Source: Brassica napus | Lineage: Eukaryota > Streptophyta > Magnoliopsida > Brassicales > Brassicaceae | Direction: 5' to 3' | Length of the DNA stretch: 64,000 nt | NCBI RefSeq assembly: GCF_020379485.1 | Contig: NW_026016987.1 | Coordinates: forward strand, 37,229 to 101,228 | Shown here: positions 46,501-61,080 of the stretch, piece by piece | Numbering within the stretch: position 1 is the stretch's first letter | How the letters are laid out: every line of letters starts with the position of its first letter | Program-made: the position numbers and the translations under genes | The notes under the pieces: generated by a model | The model's input: the letters and a program-made list of their open reading frames with translations, nothing else | Told to the model about the DNA's origin: nothing | Databases searched by the model: none

Positions 46501-49500
46501 ACATAAAGTGGTGGAGAATCACCAGGAAGTTGAATAAATCTCATAGGAGTTGGCATGAAGAAGTTATCCCACTTTCAAATCAGGTGATTCCAGTTTCCCA
46601 GTTTGGGAATAGCACAGCTTCTTCGTCGTTCCAATCAAACCAGGATGAATCTCTTTGTAAGAAGCTTGATTTGGATACATAAAGTGGTGGAGAATCACCA
46701 GGAAGTTGAATAAATCTCATAGGAGTTGGCATGAAGAAGTTATCCCACTTTCAAATCAGGTGATTCCAGTTTCCCAGTTTGGGAATAGCACAGCTTCTTC
46801 GTCGTTCCAATCAAACCAGGATGAATCTCTTTGTAAGAAGCTTGATTTGGATACATAAAGTGGTGGAGAATCACCAGGAAGTTGAATAAATCTCATAGGA
46901 GTTGGCATGAAGAAGTTATCCCACTTTCAAATCAGGTGATTCCAGTTTCCCAGTTTGGGAATAGCACAGCTTCTTCGTCGTTCCAATCAAACCAGGATGA
47001 ATCTCTTTGTAAGAAGCTTGATTTGGATACATAAAGTGGTGGAGAATCACCAGGAAGTTGAATAAATCTCATAGGAGTTGGCATGAAGAAGTTATCCCAC
47101 TTTCAAATCAGGTGATTCCAGTTTCCCAGTTTGGGAATAGCACAGCTTCTTCGTCGTTCCAATCAAACCAGGATGAATCTCTTTGTAAGAAGCTTGATTT
47201 GGATACATAAAGTGGTGGAGAATCACCAGGAAGTTGAATAAATCTCATAGGAGTTGGCATGAAGAAGTTATCCCACTTTCAAATCAGGTGATTCCAGTTT
47301 CCCAGTTTGGGAATAGCACAGCTTCTTCGTCGTTCCAATCAAACCAGGATGAATCTCTTTGTAAGAAGCTTGATTTGGATACATAAAGTGGTGGAGAATC
47401 ACCAGGAAGTTGAATAAATCTCATAGGAGTTGGCATGAAGAAGTTATCCCACTTTCAAATCAGGTGATTCCAGTTTCCCAGTTTGGGAATAGCACAGCTT
47501 CTTCGTCGTTCCAATCAAACCAGGATGAATCTCTTTGTAAGAAGCTTGATTTGGATACATAAAGTGGTGGAGAATCACCAGGAAGTTGAATAAATCTCAT
47601 AGGAGTTGGCATGAAGAAGTTATCCCACTTTCAAATCAGGTGATTCCAGTTTCCCAGTTTGGGAATAGCACAGCTTCTTCGTCGTTCCAATCAAACCAGG
47701 ATGAATCTCTTTGTAAGAAGCTTGATTTGGATACATAAAGTGGTGGAGAATCACCAGGAAGTTGAATAAATCTCATAGGAGTTGGCATGAAGAAGTTATC
47801 CCACTTTCAAATCAGGTGATTCCAGTTTCCCAGTTTGGGAATAGCACAGCTTCTTCGTCGTTCCAATCAAACCAGGATGAATCTCTTTGTAAGAAGCTTG
47901 ATTTGGATACATAAAGTGGTGGAGAATCACCAGGAAGTTGAATAAATCTCATAGGAGTTGGCATGAAGAAGTTATCCCACTTTCAAATCAGGTGATTCCA
48001 GTTTCCCAGTTTGGGAATAGCACAGCTTCTTCGTCGTTCCAATCAAACCAGGATGAATCTCTTTGTAAGAAGCTTGATTTGGATACATAAAGTGGTGGAG
48101 AATCACCAGGAAGTTGAATAAATCTCATAGGAGTTGGCATGAAGAAGTTATCCCACTTTCAAATCAGGTGATTCCAGTTTCCCAGTTTGGGAATAGCACA
48201 GCTTCTTCGTCGTTCCAATCAAACCAGGATGAATCTCTTTGTAAGAAGCTTGATTTGGATACATAAAGTGGTGGAGAATCACCAGGAAGTTGAATAAATC
48301 TCATAGGAGTTGGCATGAAGAAGTTATCCCACTTTCAAATCAGGTGATTCCAGTTTCCCAGTTTGGGAATAGCACAGCTTCTTCGTCGTTCCAATCAAAC
48401 CAGGATGAATCTCTTTGTAAGAAGCTTGATTTGGATACATAAAGTGGTGGAGAATCACCAGGAAGTTGAATAAATCTCATAGGAGTTGGCATGAAGAAGT
48501 TATCCCACTTTCAAATCAGGTGATTCCAGTTTCCCAGTTTGGGAATAGCACAGCTTCTTCGTCGTTCCAATCAAACCAGGATGAATCTCTTTGTAAGAAG
48601 CTTGATTTGGATACATAAAGTGGTGGAGAATCACCAGGAAGTTGAATAAATCTCATAGGAGTTGGCATGAAGAAGTTATCCCACTTTCAAATCAGGTGAT
48701 TCCAGTTTCCCAGTTTGGGAATAGCACAGCTTCTTCGTCGTTCCAATCAAACCAGGATGAATCTCTTTGTAAGAAGCTTGATTTGGATACATAAAGTGGT
48801 GGAGAATCACCAGGAAGTTGAATAAATCTCATAGGAGTTGGCATGAAGAAGTTATCCCACTTTCAAATCAGGTGATTCCAGTTTCCCAGTTTGGGAATAG
48901 CACAGCTTCTTCGTCGTTCCAATCAAACCAGGATGAATCTCTTTGTAAGAAGCTTGATTTGGATACATAAAGTGGTGGAGAATCACCAGGAAGTTGAATA
49001 AATCTCATAGGAGTTGGCATGAAGAAGTTATCCCACTTTCAAATCAGGTGATTCCAGTTTCCCAGTTTGGGAATAGCACAGCTTCTTCGTCGTTCCAATC
49101 AAACCAGGATGAATCTCTTTGTAAGAAGCTTGATTTGGATACATAAAGTGGTGGAGAATCACCAGGAAGTTGAATAAATCTCATAGGAGTTGGCATGAAG
49201 AAGTTATCCCACTTTCAAATCAGGTGATTCCAGTTTCCCAGTTTGGGAATAGCACAGCTTCTTCGTCGTTCCAATCAAACCAGGATGAATCTCTTTGTAA
49301 GAAGCTTGATTTGGATACATAAAGTGGTGGAGAATCACCAGGAAGTTGAATAAATCTCATAGGAGTTGGCATGAAGAAGTTATCCCACTTTCAAATCAGG
49401 TGATTCCAGTTTCCCAGTTTGGGAATAGCACAGCTTCTTCGTCGTTCCAATCAAACCAGGATGAATCTCTTTGTAAGAAGCTTGATTTGGATACATAAAG

Positions 49501-52500
49501 TGGTGGAGAATCACCAGGAAGTTGAATAAATCTCATAGGAGTTGGCATGAAGAAGTTATCCCACTTTCAAATCAGGTGATTCCAGTTTCCCAGTTTGGGA
49601 ATAGCACAGCTTCTTCGTCGTTCCAATCAAACCAGGATGAATCTCTTTGTAAGAAGCTTGATTTGGATACATAAAGTGGTGGAGAATCACCAGGAAGTTG
49701 AATAAATCTCATAGGAGTTGGCATGAAGAAGTTATCCCACTTTCAAATCAGGTGATTCCAGTTTCCCAGTTTGGGAATAGCACAGCTTCTTCGTCGTTCC
49801 AATCAAACCAGGATGAATCTCTTTGTAAGAAGCTTGATTTGGATACATAAAGTGGTGGAGAATCACCAGGAAGTTGAATAAATCTCATAGGAGTTGGCAT
49901 GAAGAAGTTATCCCACTTTCAAATCAGGTGATTCCAGTTTCCCAGTTTGGGAATAGCACAGCTTCTTCGTCGTTCCAATCAAACCAGGATGAATCTCTTT
50001 GTAAGAAGCTTGATTTGGATACATAAAGTGGTGGAGAATCACCAGGAAGTTGAATAAATCTCATAGGAGTTGGCATGAAGAAGTTATCCCACTTTCAAAT
50101 CAGGTGATTCCAGTTTCCCAGTTTGGGAATAGCACAGCTTCTTCGTCGTTCCAATCAAACCAGGATGAATCTCTTTGTAAGAAGCTTGATTTGGATACAT
50201 AAAGTGGTGGAGAATCACCAGGAAGTTGAATAAATCTCATAGGAGTTGGCATGAAGAAGTTATCCCACTTTCAAATCAGGTGATTCCAGTTTCCCAGTTT
50301 GGGAATAGCACAGCTTCTTCGTCGTTCCAATCAAACCAGGATGAATCTCTTTGTAAGAAGCTTGATTTGGATACATAAAGTGGTGGAGAATCACCAGGAA
50401 GTTGAATAAATCTCATAGGAGTTGGCATGAAGAAGTTATCCCACTTTCAAATCAGGTGATTCCAGTTTCCCAGTTTGGGAATAGCACAGCTTCTTCGTCG
50501 TTCCAATCAAACCAGGATGAATCTCTTTGTAAGAAGCTTGATTTGGATACATAAAGTGGTGGAGAATCACCAGGAAGTTGAATAAATCTCATAGGAGTTG
50601 GCATGAAGAAGTTATCCCACTTTCAAATCAGGTGATTCCAGTTTCCCAGTTTGGGAATAGCACAGCTTCTTCGTCGTTCCAATCAAACCAGGATGAATCT
50701 CTTTGTAAGAAGCTTGATTTGGATACATAAAGTGGTGGAGAATCACCAGGAAGTTGAATAAATCTCATAGGAGTTGGCATGAAGAAGTTATCCCACTTTC
50801 AAATCAGGTGATTCCAGTTTCCCAGTTTGGGAATAGCACAGCTTCTTCGTCGTTCCAATCAAACCAGGATGAATCTCTTTGTAAGAAGCTTGATTTGGAT
50901 ACATAAAGTGGTGGAGAATCACCAGGAAGTTGAATAAATCTCATAGGAGTTGGCATGAAGAAGTTATCCCACTTTCAAATCAGGTGATTCCAGTTTCCCA
51001 GTTTGGGAATAGCACAGCTTCTTCGTCGTTCCAATCAAACCAGGATGAATCTCTTTGTAAGAAGCTTGATTTGGATACATAAAGTGGTGGAGAATCACCA
51101 GGAAGTTGAATAAATCTCATAGGAGTTGGCATGAAGAAGTTATCCCACTTTCAAATCAGGTGATTCCAGTTTCCCAGTTTGGGAATAGCACAGCTTCTTC
51201 GTCGTTCCAATCAAACCAGGATGAATCTCTTTGTAAGAAGCTTGATTTGGATACATAAAGTGGTGGAGAATCACCAGGAAGTTGAATAAATCTCATAGGA
51301 GTTGGCATGAAGAAGTTATCCCACTTTCAAATCAGGTGATTCCAGTTTCCCAGTTTGGGAATAGCACAGCTTCTTCGTCGTTCCAATCAAACCAGGATGA
51401 ATCTCTTTGTAAGAAGCTTGATTTGGATACATAAAGTGGTGGAGAATCACCAGGAAGTTGAATAAATCTCATAGGAGTTGGCATGAAGAAGTTATCCCAC
51501 TTTCAAATCAGGTGATTCCAGTTTCCCAGTTTGGGAATAGCACAGCTTCTTCGTCGTTCCAATCAAACCAGGATGAATCTCTTTGTAAGAAGCTTGATTT
51601 GGATACATAAAGTGGTGGAGAATCACCAGGAAGTTGAATAAATCTCATAGGAGTTGGCATGAAGAAGTTATCCCACTTTCAAATCAGGTGATTCCAGTTT
51701 CCCAGTTTGGGAATAGCACAGCTTCTTCGTCGTTCCAATCAAACCAGGATGAATCTCTTTGTAAGAAGCTTGATTTGGATACATAAAGTGGTGGAGAATC
51801 ACCAGGAAGTTGAATAAATCTCATAGGAGTTGGCATGAAGAAGTTATCCCACTTTCAAATCAGGTGATTCCAGTTTCCCAGTTTGGGAATAGCACAGCTT
51901 CTTCGTCGTTCCAATCAAACCAGGATGAATCTCTTTGTAAGAAGCTTGATTTGGATACATAAAGTGGTGGAGAATCACCAGGAAGTTGAATAAATCTCAT
52001 AGGAGTTGGCATGAAGAAGTTATCCCACTTTCAAATCAGGTGATTCCAGTTTCCCAGTTTGGGAATAGCACAGCTTCTTCGTCGTTCCAATCAAACCAGG
52101 ATGAATCTCTTTGTAAGAAGCTTGATTTGGATACATAAAGTGGTGGAGAATCACCAGGAAGTTGAATAAATCTCATAGGAGTTGGCATGAAGAAGTTATC
52201 CCACTTTCAAATCAGGTGATTCCAGTTTCCCAGTTTGGGAATAGCACAGCTTCTTCGTCGTTCCAATCAAACCAGGATGAATCTCTTTGTAAGAAGCTTG
52301 ATTTGGATACATAAAGTGGTGGAGAATCACCAGGAAGTTGAATAAATCTCATAGGAGTTGGCATGAAGAAGTTATCCCACTTTCAAATCAGGTGATTCCA
52401 GTTTCCCAGTTTGGGAATAGCACAGCTTCTTCGTCGTTCCAATCAAACCAGGATGAATCTCTTTGTAAGAAGCTTGATTTGGATACATAAAGTGGTGGAG

Positions 52501-55500
52501 AATCACCAGGAAGTTGAATAAATCTCATAGGAGTTGGCATGAAGAAGTTATCCCACTTTCAAATCAGGTGATTCCAGTTTCCCAGTTTGGGAATAGCACA
52601 GCTTCTTCGTCGTTCCAATCAAACCAGGATGAATCTCTTTGTAAGAAGCTTGATTTGGATACATAAAGTGGTGGAGAATCACCAGGAAGTTGAATAAATC
52701 TCATAGGAGTTGGCATGAAGAAGTTATCCCACTTTCAAATCAGGTGATTCCAGTTTCCCAGTTTGGGAATAGCACAGCTTCTTCGTCGTTCCAATCAAAC
52801 CAGGATGAATCTCTTTGTAAGAAGCTTGATTTGGATACATAAAGTGGTGGAGAATCACCAGGAAGTTGAATAAATCTCATAGGAGTTGGCATGAAGAAGT
52901 TATCCCACTTTCAAATCAGGTGATTCCAGTTTCCCAGTTTGGGAATAGCACAGCTTCTTCGTCGTTCCAATCAAACCAGGATGAATCTCTTTGTAAGAAG
53001 CTTGATTTGGATACATAAAGTGGTGGAGAATCACCAGGAAGTTGAATAAATCTCATAGGAGTTGGCATGAAGAAGTTATCCCACTTTCAAATCAGGTGAT
53101 TCCAGTTTCCCAGTTTGGGAATAGCACAGCTTCTTCGTCGTTCCAATCAAACCAGGATGAATCTCTTTGTAAGAAGCTTGATTTGGATACATAAAGTGGT
53201 GGAGAATCACCAGGAAGTTGAATAAATCTCATAGGAGTTGGCATGAAGAAGTTATCCCACTTTCAAATCAGGTGATTCCAGTTTCCCAGTTTGGGAATAG
53301 CACAGCTTCTTCGTCGTTCCAATCAAACCAGGATGAATCTCTTTGTAAGAAGCTTGATTTGGATACATAAAGTGGTGGAGAATCACCAGGAAGTTGAATA
53401 AATCTCATAGGAGTTGGCATGAAGAAGTTATCCCACTTTCAAATCAGGTGATTCCAGTTTCCCAGTTTGGGAATAGCACAGCTTCTTCGTCGTTCCAATC
53501 AAACCAGGATGAATCTCTTTGTAAGAAGCTTGATTTGGATACATAAAGTGGTGGAGAATCACCAGGAAGTTGAATAAATCTCATAGGAGTTGGCATGAAG
53601 AAGTTATCCCACTTTCAAATCAGGTGATTCCAGTTTCCCAGTTTGGGAATAGCACAGCTTCTTCGTCGTTCCAATCAAACCAGGATGAATCTCTTTGTAA
53701 GAAGCTTGATTTGGATACATAAAGTGGTGGAGAATCACCAGGAAGTTGAATAAATCTCATAGGAGTTGGCATGAAGAAGTTATCCCACTTTCAAATCAGG
53801 TGATTCCAGTTTCCCAGTTTGGGAATAGCACAGCTTCTTCGTCGTTCCAATCAAACCAGGATGAATCTCTTTGTAAGAAGCTTGATTTGGATACATAAAG
53901 TGGTGGAGAATCACCAGGAAGTTGAATAAATCTCATAGGAGTTGGCATGAAGAAGTTATCCCACTTTCAAATCAGGTGATTCCAGTTTCCCAGTTTGGGA
54001 ATAGCACAGCTTCTTCGTCGTTCCAATCAAACCAGGATGAATCTCTTTGTAAGAAGCTTGATTTGGATACATAAAGTGGTGGAGAATCACCAGGAAGTTG
54101 AATAAATCTCATAGGAGTTGGCATGAAGAAGTTATCCCACTTTCAAATCAGGTGATTCCAGTTTCCCAGTTTGGGAATAGCACAGCTTCTTCGTCGTTCC
54201 AATCAAACCAGGATGAATCTCTTTGTAAGAAGCTTGATTTGGATACATAAAGTGGTGGAGAATCACCAGGAAGTTGAATAAATCTCATAGGAGTTGGCAT
54301 GAAGAAGTTATCCCACTTTCAAATCAGGTGATTCCAGTTTCCCAGTTTGGGAATAGCACAGCTTCTTCGTCGTTCCAATCAAACCAGGATGAATCTCTTT
54401 GTAAGAAGCTTGATTTGGATACATAAAGTGGTGGAGAATCACCAGGAAGTTGAATAAATCTCATAGGAGTTGGCATGAAGAAGTTATCCCACTTTCAAAT
54501 CAGGTGATTCCAGTTTCCCAGTTTGGGAATAGCACAGCTTCTTCGTCGTTCCAATCAAACCAGGATGAATCTCTTTGTAAGAAGCTTGATTTGGATACAT
54601 AAAGTGGTGGAGAATCACCAGGAAGTTGAATAAATCTCATAGGAGTTGGCATGAAGAAGTTATCCCACTTTCAAATCAGGTGATTCCAGTTTCCCAGTTT
54701 GGGAATAGCACAGCTTCTTCGTCGTTCCAATCAAACCAGGATGAATCTCTTTGTAAGAAGCTTGATTTGGATACATAAAGTGGTGGAGAATCACCAGGAA
54801 GTTGAATAAATCTCATAGGAGTTGGCATGAAGAAGTTATCCCACTTTCAAATCAGGTGATTCCAGTTTCCCAGTTTGGGAATAGCACAGCTTCTTCGTCG
54901 TTCCAATCAAACCAGGATGAATCTCTTTGTAAGAAGCTTGATTTGGATACATAAAGTGGTGGAGAATCACCAGGAAGTTGAATAAATCTCATAGGAGTTG
55001 GCATGAAGAAGTTATCCCACTTTCAAATCAGGTGATTCCAGTTTCCCAGTTTGGGAATAGCACAGCTTCTTCGTCGTTCCAATCAAACCAGGATGAATCT
55101 CTTTGTAAGAAGCTTGATTTGGATACATAAAGTGGTGGAGAATCACCAGGAAGTTGAATAAATCTCATAGGAGTTGGCATGAAGAAGTTATCCCACTTTC
55201 AAATCAGGTGATTCCAGTTTCCCAGTTTGGGAATAGCACAGCTTCTTCGTCGTTCCAATCAAACCAGGATGAATCTCTTTGTAAGAAGCTTGATTTGGAT
55301 ACATAAAGTGGTGGAGAATCACCAGGAAGTTGAATAAATCTCATAGGAGTTGGCATGAAGAAGTTATCCCACTTTCAAATCAGGTGATTCCAGTTTCCCA
55401 GTTTGGGAATAGCACAGCTTCTTCGTCGTTCCAATCAAACCAGGATGAATCTCTTTGTAAGAAGCTTGATTTGGATACATAAAGTGGTGGAGAATCACCA

Positions 55501-57915
55501 GGAAGTTGAATAAATCTCATAGGAGTTGGCATGAAGAAGTTATCCCACTTTCAAATCAGGTGATTCCAGTTTCCCAGTTTGGGAATAGCACAGCTTCTTC
55601 GTCGTTCCAATCAAACCAGGATGAATCTCTTTGTAAGAAGCTTGATTTGGATACATAAAGTGGTGGAGAATCACCAGGAAGTTGAATAAATCTCATAGGA
55701 GTTGGCATGAAGAAGTTATCCCACTTTCAAATCAGGTGATTCCAGTTTCCCAGTTTGGGAATAGCACAGCTTCTTCGTCGTTCCAATCAAACCAGGATGA
55801 ATCTCTTTGTAAGAAGCTTGATTTGGATACATAAAGTGGTGGAGAATCACCAGGAAGTTGAATAAATCTCATAGGAGTTGGCATGAAGAAGTTATCCCAC
55901 TTTCAAATCAGGTGATTCCAGTTTCCCAGTTTGGGAATAGCACAGCTTCTTCGTCGTTCCAATCAAACCAGGATGAATCTCTTTGTAAGAAGCTTGATTT
56001 GGATACATAAAGTGGTGGAGAATCACCAGGAAGTTGAATAAATCTCATAGGAGTTGGCATGAAGAAGTTATCCCACTTTCAAATCAGGTGATTCCAGTTT
56101 CCCAGTTTGGGAATAGCACAGCTTCTTCGTCGTTCCAATCAAACCAGGATGAATCTCTTTGTAAGAAGCTTGATTTGGATACATAAAGTGGTGGAGAATC
56201 ACCAGGAAGTTGAATAAATCTCATAGGAGTTGGCATGAAGAAGTTATCCCACTTTCAAATCAGGTGATTCCAGTTTCCCAGTTTGGGAATAGCACAGCTT
56301 CTTCGTCGTTCCAATCAAACCAGGATGAATCTCTTTGTAAGAAGCTTGATTTGGATACATAAAGTGGTGGAGAATCACCAGGAAGTTGAATAAATCTCAT
56401 AGGAGTTGGCATGAAGAAGTTATCCCACTTTCAAATCAGGTGATTCCAGTTTCCCAGTTTGGGAATAGCACAGCTTCTTCGTCGTTCCAATCAAACCAGG
56501 ATGAATCTCTTTGTAAGAAGCTTGATTTGGATACATAAAGTGGTGGAGAATCACCAGGAAGTTGAATAAATCTCATAGGAGTTGGCATGAAGAAGTTATC
56601 CCACTTTCAAATCAGGTGATTCCAGTTTCCCAGTTTGGGAATAGCACAGCTTCTTCGTCGTTCCAATCAAACCAGGATGAATCTCTTTGTAAGAAGCTTG
56701 ATTTGGATACATAAAGTGGTGGAGAATCACCAGGAAGTTGAATAAATCTCATAGGAGTTGGCATGAAGAAGTTATCCCACTTTCAAATCAGGTGATTCCA
56801 GTTTCCCAGTTTGGGAATAGCACAGCTTCTTCGTCGTTCCAATCAAACCAGGATGAATCTCTTTGTAAGAAGCTTGATTTGGATACATAAAGTGGTGGAG
56901 AATCACCAGGAAGTTGAATAAATCTCATAGGAGTTGGCATGAAGAAGTTATCCCACTTTCAAATCAGGTGATTCCAGTTTCCCAGTTTGGGAATAGCACA
57001 GCTTCTTCGTCGTTCCAATCAAACCAGGATGAATCTCTTTGTAAGAAGCTTGATTTGGATACATAAAGTGGTGGAGAATCACCAGGAAGTTGAATAAATC
57101 TCATAGGAGTTGGCATGAAGAAGTTATCCCACTTTCAAATCAGGTGATTCCAGTTTCCCAGTTTGGGAATAGCACAGCTTCTTCGTCGTTCCAATCAAAC
57201 CAGGATGAATCTCTTTGTAAGAAGCTTGATTTGGATACATAAAGTGGTGGAGAATCACCAGGAAGTTGAATAAATCTCATAGGAGTTGGCATGAAGAAGT
57301 TATCCCACTTTCAAATCAGGTGATTCCAGTTTCCCAGTTTGGGAATAGCACAGCTTCTTCGTCGTTCCAATCAAACCAGGATGAATCTCTTTGTAAGAAG
57401 CTTGATTTGGATACATAAAGTGGTGGAGAATCACCAGGAAGTTGAATAAATCTCATAGGAGTTGGCATGAAGAAGTTATCCCACTTTCAAATCAGGTGAT
57501 TCCAGTTTCCCAGTTTGGGAATAGCACAGCTTCTTCGTCGTTCCAATCAAACCAGGATGAATCTCTTTGTAAGAAGCTTGATTTGGATACATAAAGTGGT
57601 GGAGAATCACCAGGAAGTTGAATAAATCTCATAGGAGTTGGCATGAAGAAGTTATCCCACTTTCAAATCAGGTGATTCCAGTTTCCCAGTTTGGGAATAG
57701 CACAGCTTCTTCGTCGTTCCAATCAAACCAGGATGAATCTCTTTGTAAGAAGCTTGATTTGGATACATAAAGTGGTGGAGAATCACCAGGAAGTTGAATA
57801 AATCTCATAGGAGTTGGCATGAAGAAGTTATCCCACTTTCAAATCAGGTGATTCCAGTTTCCCAGTTTGGGAATAGCACAGCTTCTTCGTCGTTCCAATC
57901 AAACCAGGATGAATC
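28506..57915. repeat. Homogeneous satellite core (about 167 monomers)
   Basis: One 176-bp sequence of the CTCTTTGTAAGAAGCTT type repeats with unchanged phase. The text recurs every 2640 bases (15 units) at the same line position from 33661 to 57421, which excludes net indels there. The single change seen is a 2-bp deletion (CT) near 33630. An example unit is 30120-30295. Identity was judged by reading, not computed. Confidence 0.95.
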
Positions 57916-60900
57916 ACTTTGTAAGAAGCTTGATTTGGATACATAAAGTGGTGGAGAATCACCAGGAAGTTGAATAAATCTCATAGGAGTTGGCATGAAG
58001 AAGTTATCCCACTTTCAAATCAGGTGATTCCAGTTTCCCAGTTTGGGAATAGCACAGCTTCTTCGTCGTTCCAATCAAACCAGGATGAATCTCTTTGTAA
58101 GAAGCTTGATTTGGATACATAAAGTGGTGGAGAATCACCAGGAAGTTGAATAAATCTCATAGGAGTTGGCATGAAGAAGTTATCCCACTTTCAAATCAGG
58201 TGATTCCAGTTTCCCAGTTTGGGAATAGCACAGCTTCTTCGTCGTTCCAATCAAACCAGGATGAATCTCTTTGTAAGAAGCTTGATTTGGATACATAAAG
58301 TGGTGGAGAATCACCAGGAAGTTGAATAAATCTCATAGGAGTTGGCATGAAGAAGTTATCCCACTTTCAAATCAGGTGATTCCAGTTTCCCAGTTTGGGA
58401 ATAGCACAGCTTCTTCGTCGTTCCAATCAAACCAGGATGAATCACTTTGTAAGAAGCTTGATTTGGATACATAAAGTGGTGGAGAATCACCAGGAAGTTG
58501 AATAAATCTCATAGGAGTTGGCATGAAGAAGTTATCCCACTTTCAAATCAGGTGATTCCAGTTTCCCAGTTTGGGAATAGCACAGCTTCTTCGTCGTTCC
58601 AATCAAACCAGGATGAATCTCTTTGTAAGAAGCTTGATTTGGATACATAAAGTGGTGGAGAATCACCAGGAAGTTGAATAAATCTCATAGGAGTTGGCAT
58701 GAAGAAGTTATCCCACTTTCAAATCAGGTGATTCCAGTTTCCCAGTTTGGGAATAGCACAGCTTCTTCGTCGTTCCAATCAAACCAGGATGAATCTCTTT
58801 GTAAGAAGCTTGATTTGGATACATAAAGTGGTGGAGAATCACCAGGAAGTTGAATAAATCTCATAGGAGTTGGCATGAAGAAGTTATCCCACTTTCAAAT
58901 CAGGTGATTCCAGTTTCCCAGTTTGGGAATAGCACAGCTTCTTCGTCGTTCCAATCAAACCAGGATGAATCACTTTGTAAGAAGCTTGATTTGGATACAT
59001 AAAGTGGTGGAGAATCACCAGGAAGTTGAATAAATCTCATAGGAGTTGGCATGAAGAAGTTATCCCACTTTCAAATCAGGTGATTCCAGTTTCCCAGTTT
59101 GGGAATAGCACAGCTTCTTCGTCGTTCCAATCAAACCAGGATGAATCTCTTTGTAAGAAGCTTGATTTGGATACATAAAGTGGTGGAGAATCACCAGGAA
59201 GTTGAATAAATCTCATAGGAGTTGGCATGAAGAAGTTATCCCACTTTCAAATCAGGTGATTCCAGTTTCCCAGTTTGGGAATAGCACAGCTTCTTCGTCG
59301 TTCCAATCAAACCAGGATGAATCACTTTGTAAGAAGCTTGATTTGGATACATAAAGTGGTGGAGAATCACCAGGAAGTTGAATAAATCTCATAGGAGTTG
59401 GCATGAAGAAGTTATCCCACTTTCAAATCAGGTGATTCCAGTTTCCCAGTTTGGGAATAGCACAGCTTCTTCGTCGTTCCAATCAAACCAGGATGAATCA
59501 CTTTGTAAGAAGCTTGATTTGGATACATAAAGTGGTGGAGAATCACCAGGAAGTTGAATAAATCTCATAGGAGTTGGCATGAAGAAGTTATCCCACTTTC
59601 AAATCAGGTGATTCCAGTTTCCCAGTTTGGGAATAGCACAGCTTCTTCGTCGTTCCAATCAAACCAGGATGAATCACTTTGTAAGAAGCTTGATTTGGAT
59701 ACATAAAGTGGTGGAGAATCACCAGGAAGTTGAATAAATCTCATAGGAGTTGGCATGAAGAAGTTATCCCACTTTCAAATCAGGTGATTCCAGTTTCCCA
59801 GTTTGGGAATAGCACAGCTTCTTCGTCGTTCCAATCAAACCAGGATGAATCTCTTTGTAAGAAGCTTGATTTGGATACATAAAGTGGTGGAGAATCACCA
59901 GGAAGTTGAATAAATCTCATAGGAGTTGGCATGAAGAAGTTATCCCACTTTCAAATCAGGTGATTCCAGTTTCCCAGTTTGGGAATAGCACAGCTTCTTC
60001 GTCGTTCCAATCAAACCAGGATGAATCTCTTTGTAAGAAGCTTGATTTGGATACATAAAGTGGTGGAGAATCACCAGGAAGTTGAATAAATCTCATAGGA
60101 GTTGGCATGAAGAAGTTATCCCACTTTCAAATCAGGTGATTCCAGTTTCCCAGTTTGGGAATAGCACAGCTTCTTCGTCGTTCCAATCAAACCAGGATGA
60201 ATCTCTTTGTAAGAAGCTTGATTTGGATACATAAAGTGGTGGAGAATCACCAGGAAGTTGAATAAATCTCATAGGAGTTGGCATGAAGAAGTTATCCCAC
60301 TTTCAAATCAGGTGATTCCAGTTTCCCAGTTTGGGAATAGCACAGCTTCTTCGTCGTTCCAATCAAACCAGGATGAATCACTTTGTAAGAAGCTTGATTT
60401 GGATACATAAAGTGGTGGAGAATCACCAGGAAGTTGAATAAATCTCATAGGAGTTGGCATGAAGAAGTTATCCCACTTTCAAATCAGGTGATTCCAGTTT
60501 CCCAGTTTGGGAATAGCACAGCTTCTTCGTCGTTCCAATCAAACCAGGATGAATCACTTTGTAAGAAGCTTGATTTGGATACATAAAGTGGTGGAGAATC
60601 ACCAGGAAGTTGAATAAATCTCATAGGAGTTGGCATGAAGAAGTTATCCCACTTTCAAATCAGGTGATTCCAGTTTCCCAGTTTGGGAATAGCACAGCTT
60701 CTTCGTCGTTCCAATCAAACCAGGATGAATCACTTTGTAAGAAGCTTGATTTGGATACATAAAGTGGTGGAGAATCACCAGGAAGTTGAATAAATCTCAT
60801 AGGAGTTGGCATGAAGAAGTTATCCCACTTTCAAATCAGGTGATTCCAGTTTCCCAGTTTGGGAATAGCACAGCTTCTTCGTCGTTCCAATCAAACCAGG

Positions 60901-61080
60901 ATGAATCACTTTGTAAGAAGCTTGATTTGGATACATAAAGTGGTGGAGAATCACCAGGAAGTTGAATAAATCTCATAGGAGTTGGCATGAAGAAGTTATC
61001 CCACTTTCAAATCAGGTGATTCCAGTTTCCCAGTTTGGGAATAGCACAGCTTCTTCGTCGTTCCAATCAAACCAGGATGA
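57916..61080. repeat. Satellite zone with one A/T polymorphism
   Basis: Eighteen monomers are identical to the core except that GAATCTC alternates with GAATCAC. The order from 57916 is A,T,T,A,T,T,A,T,A,A,A,T,T,T,A,A,A,A. The CAC form is the one dominant in the left array. Confidence 0.92.
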
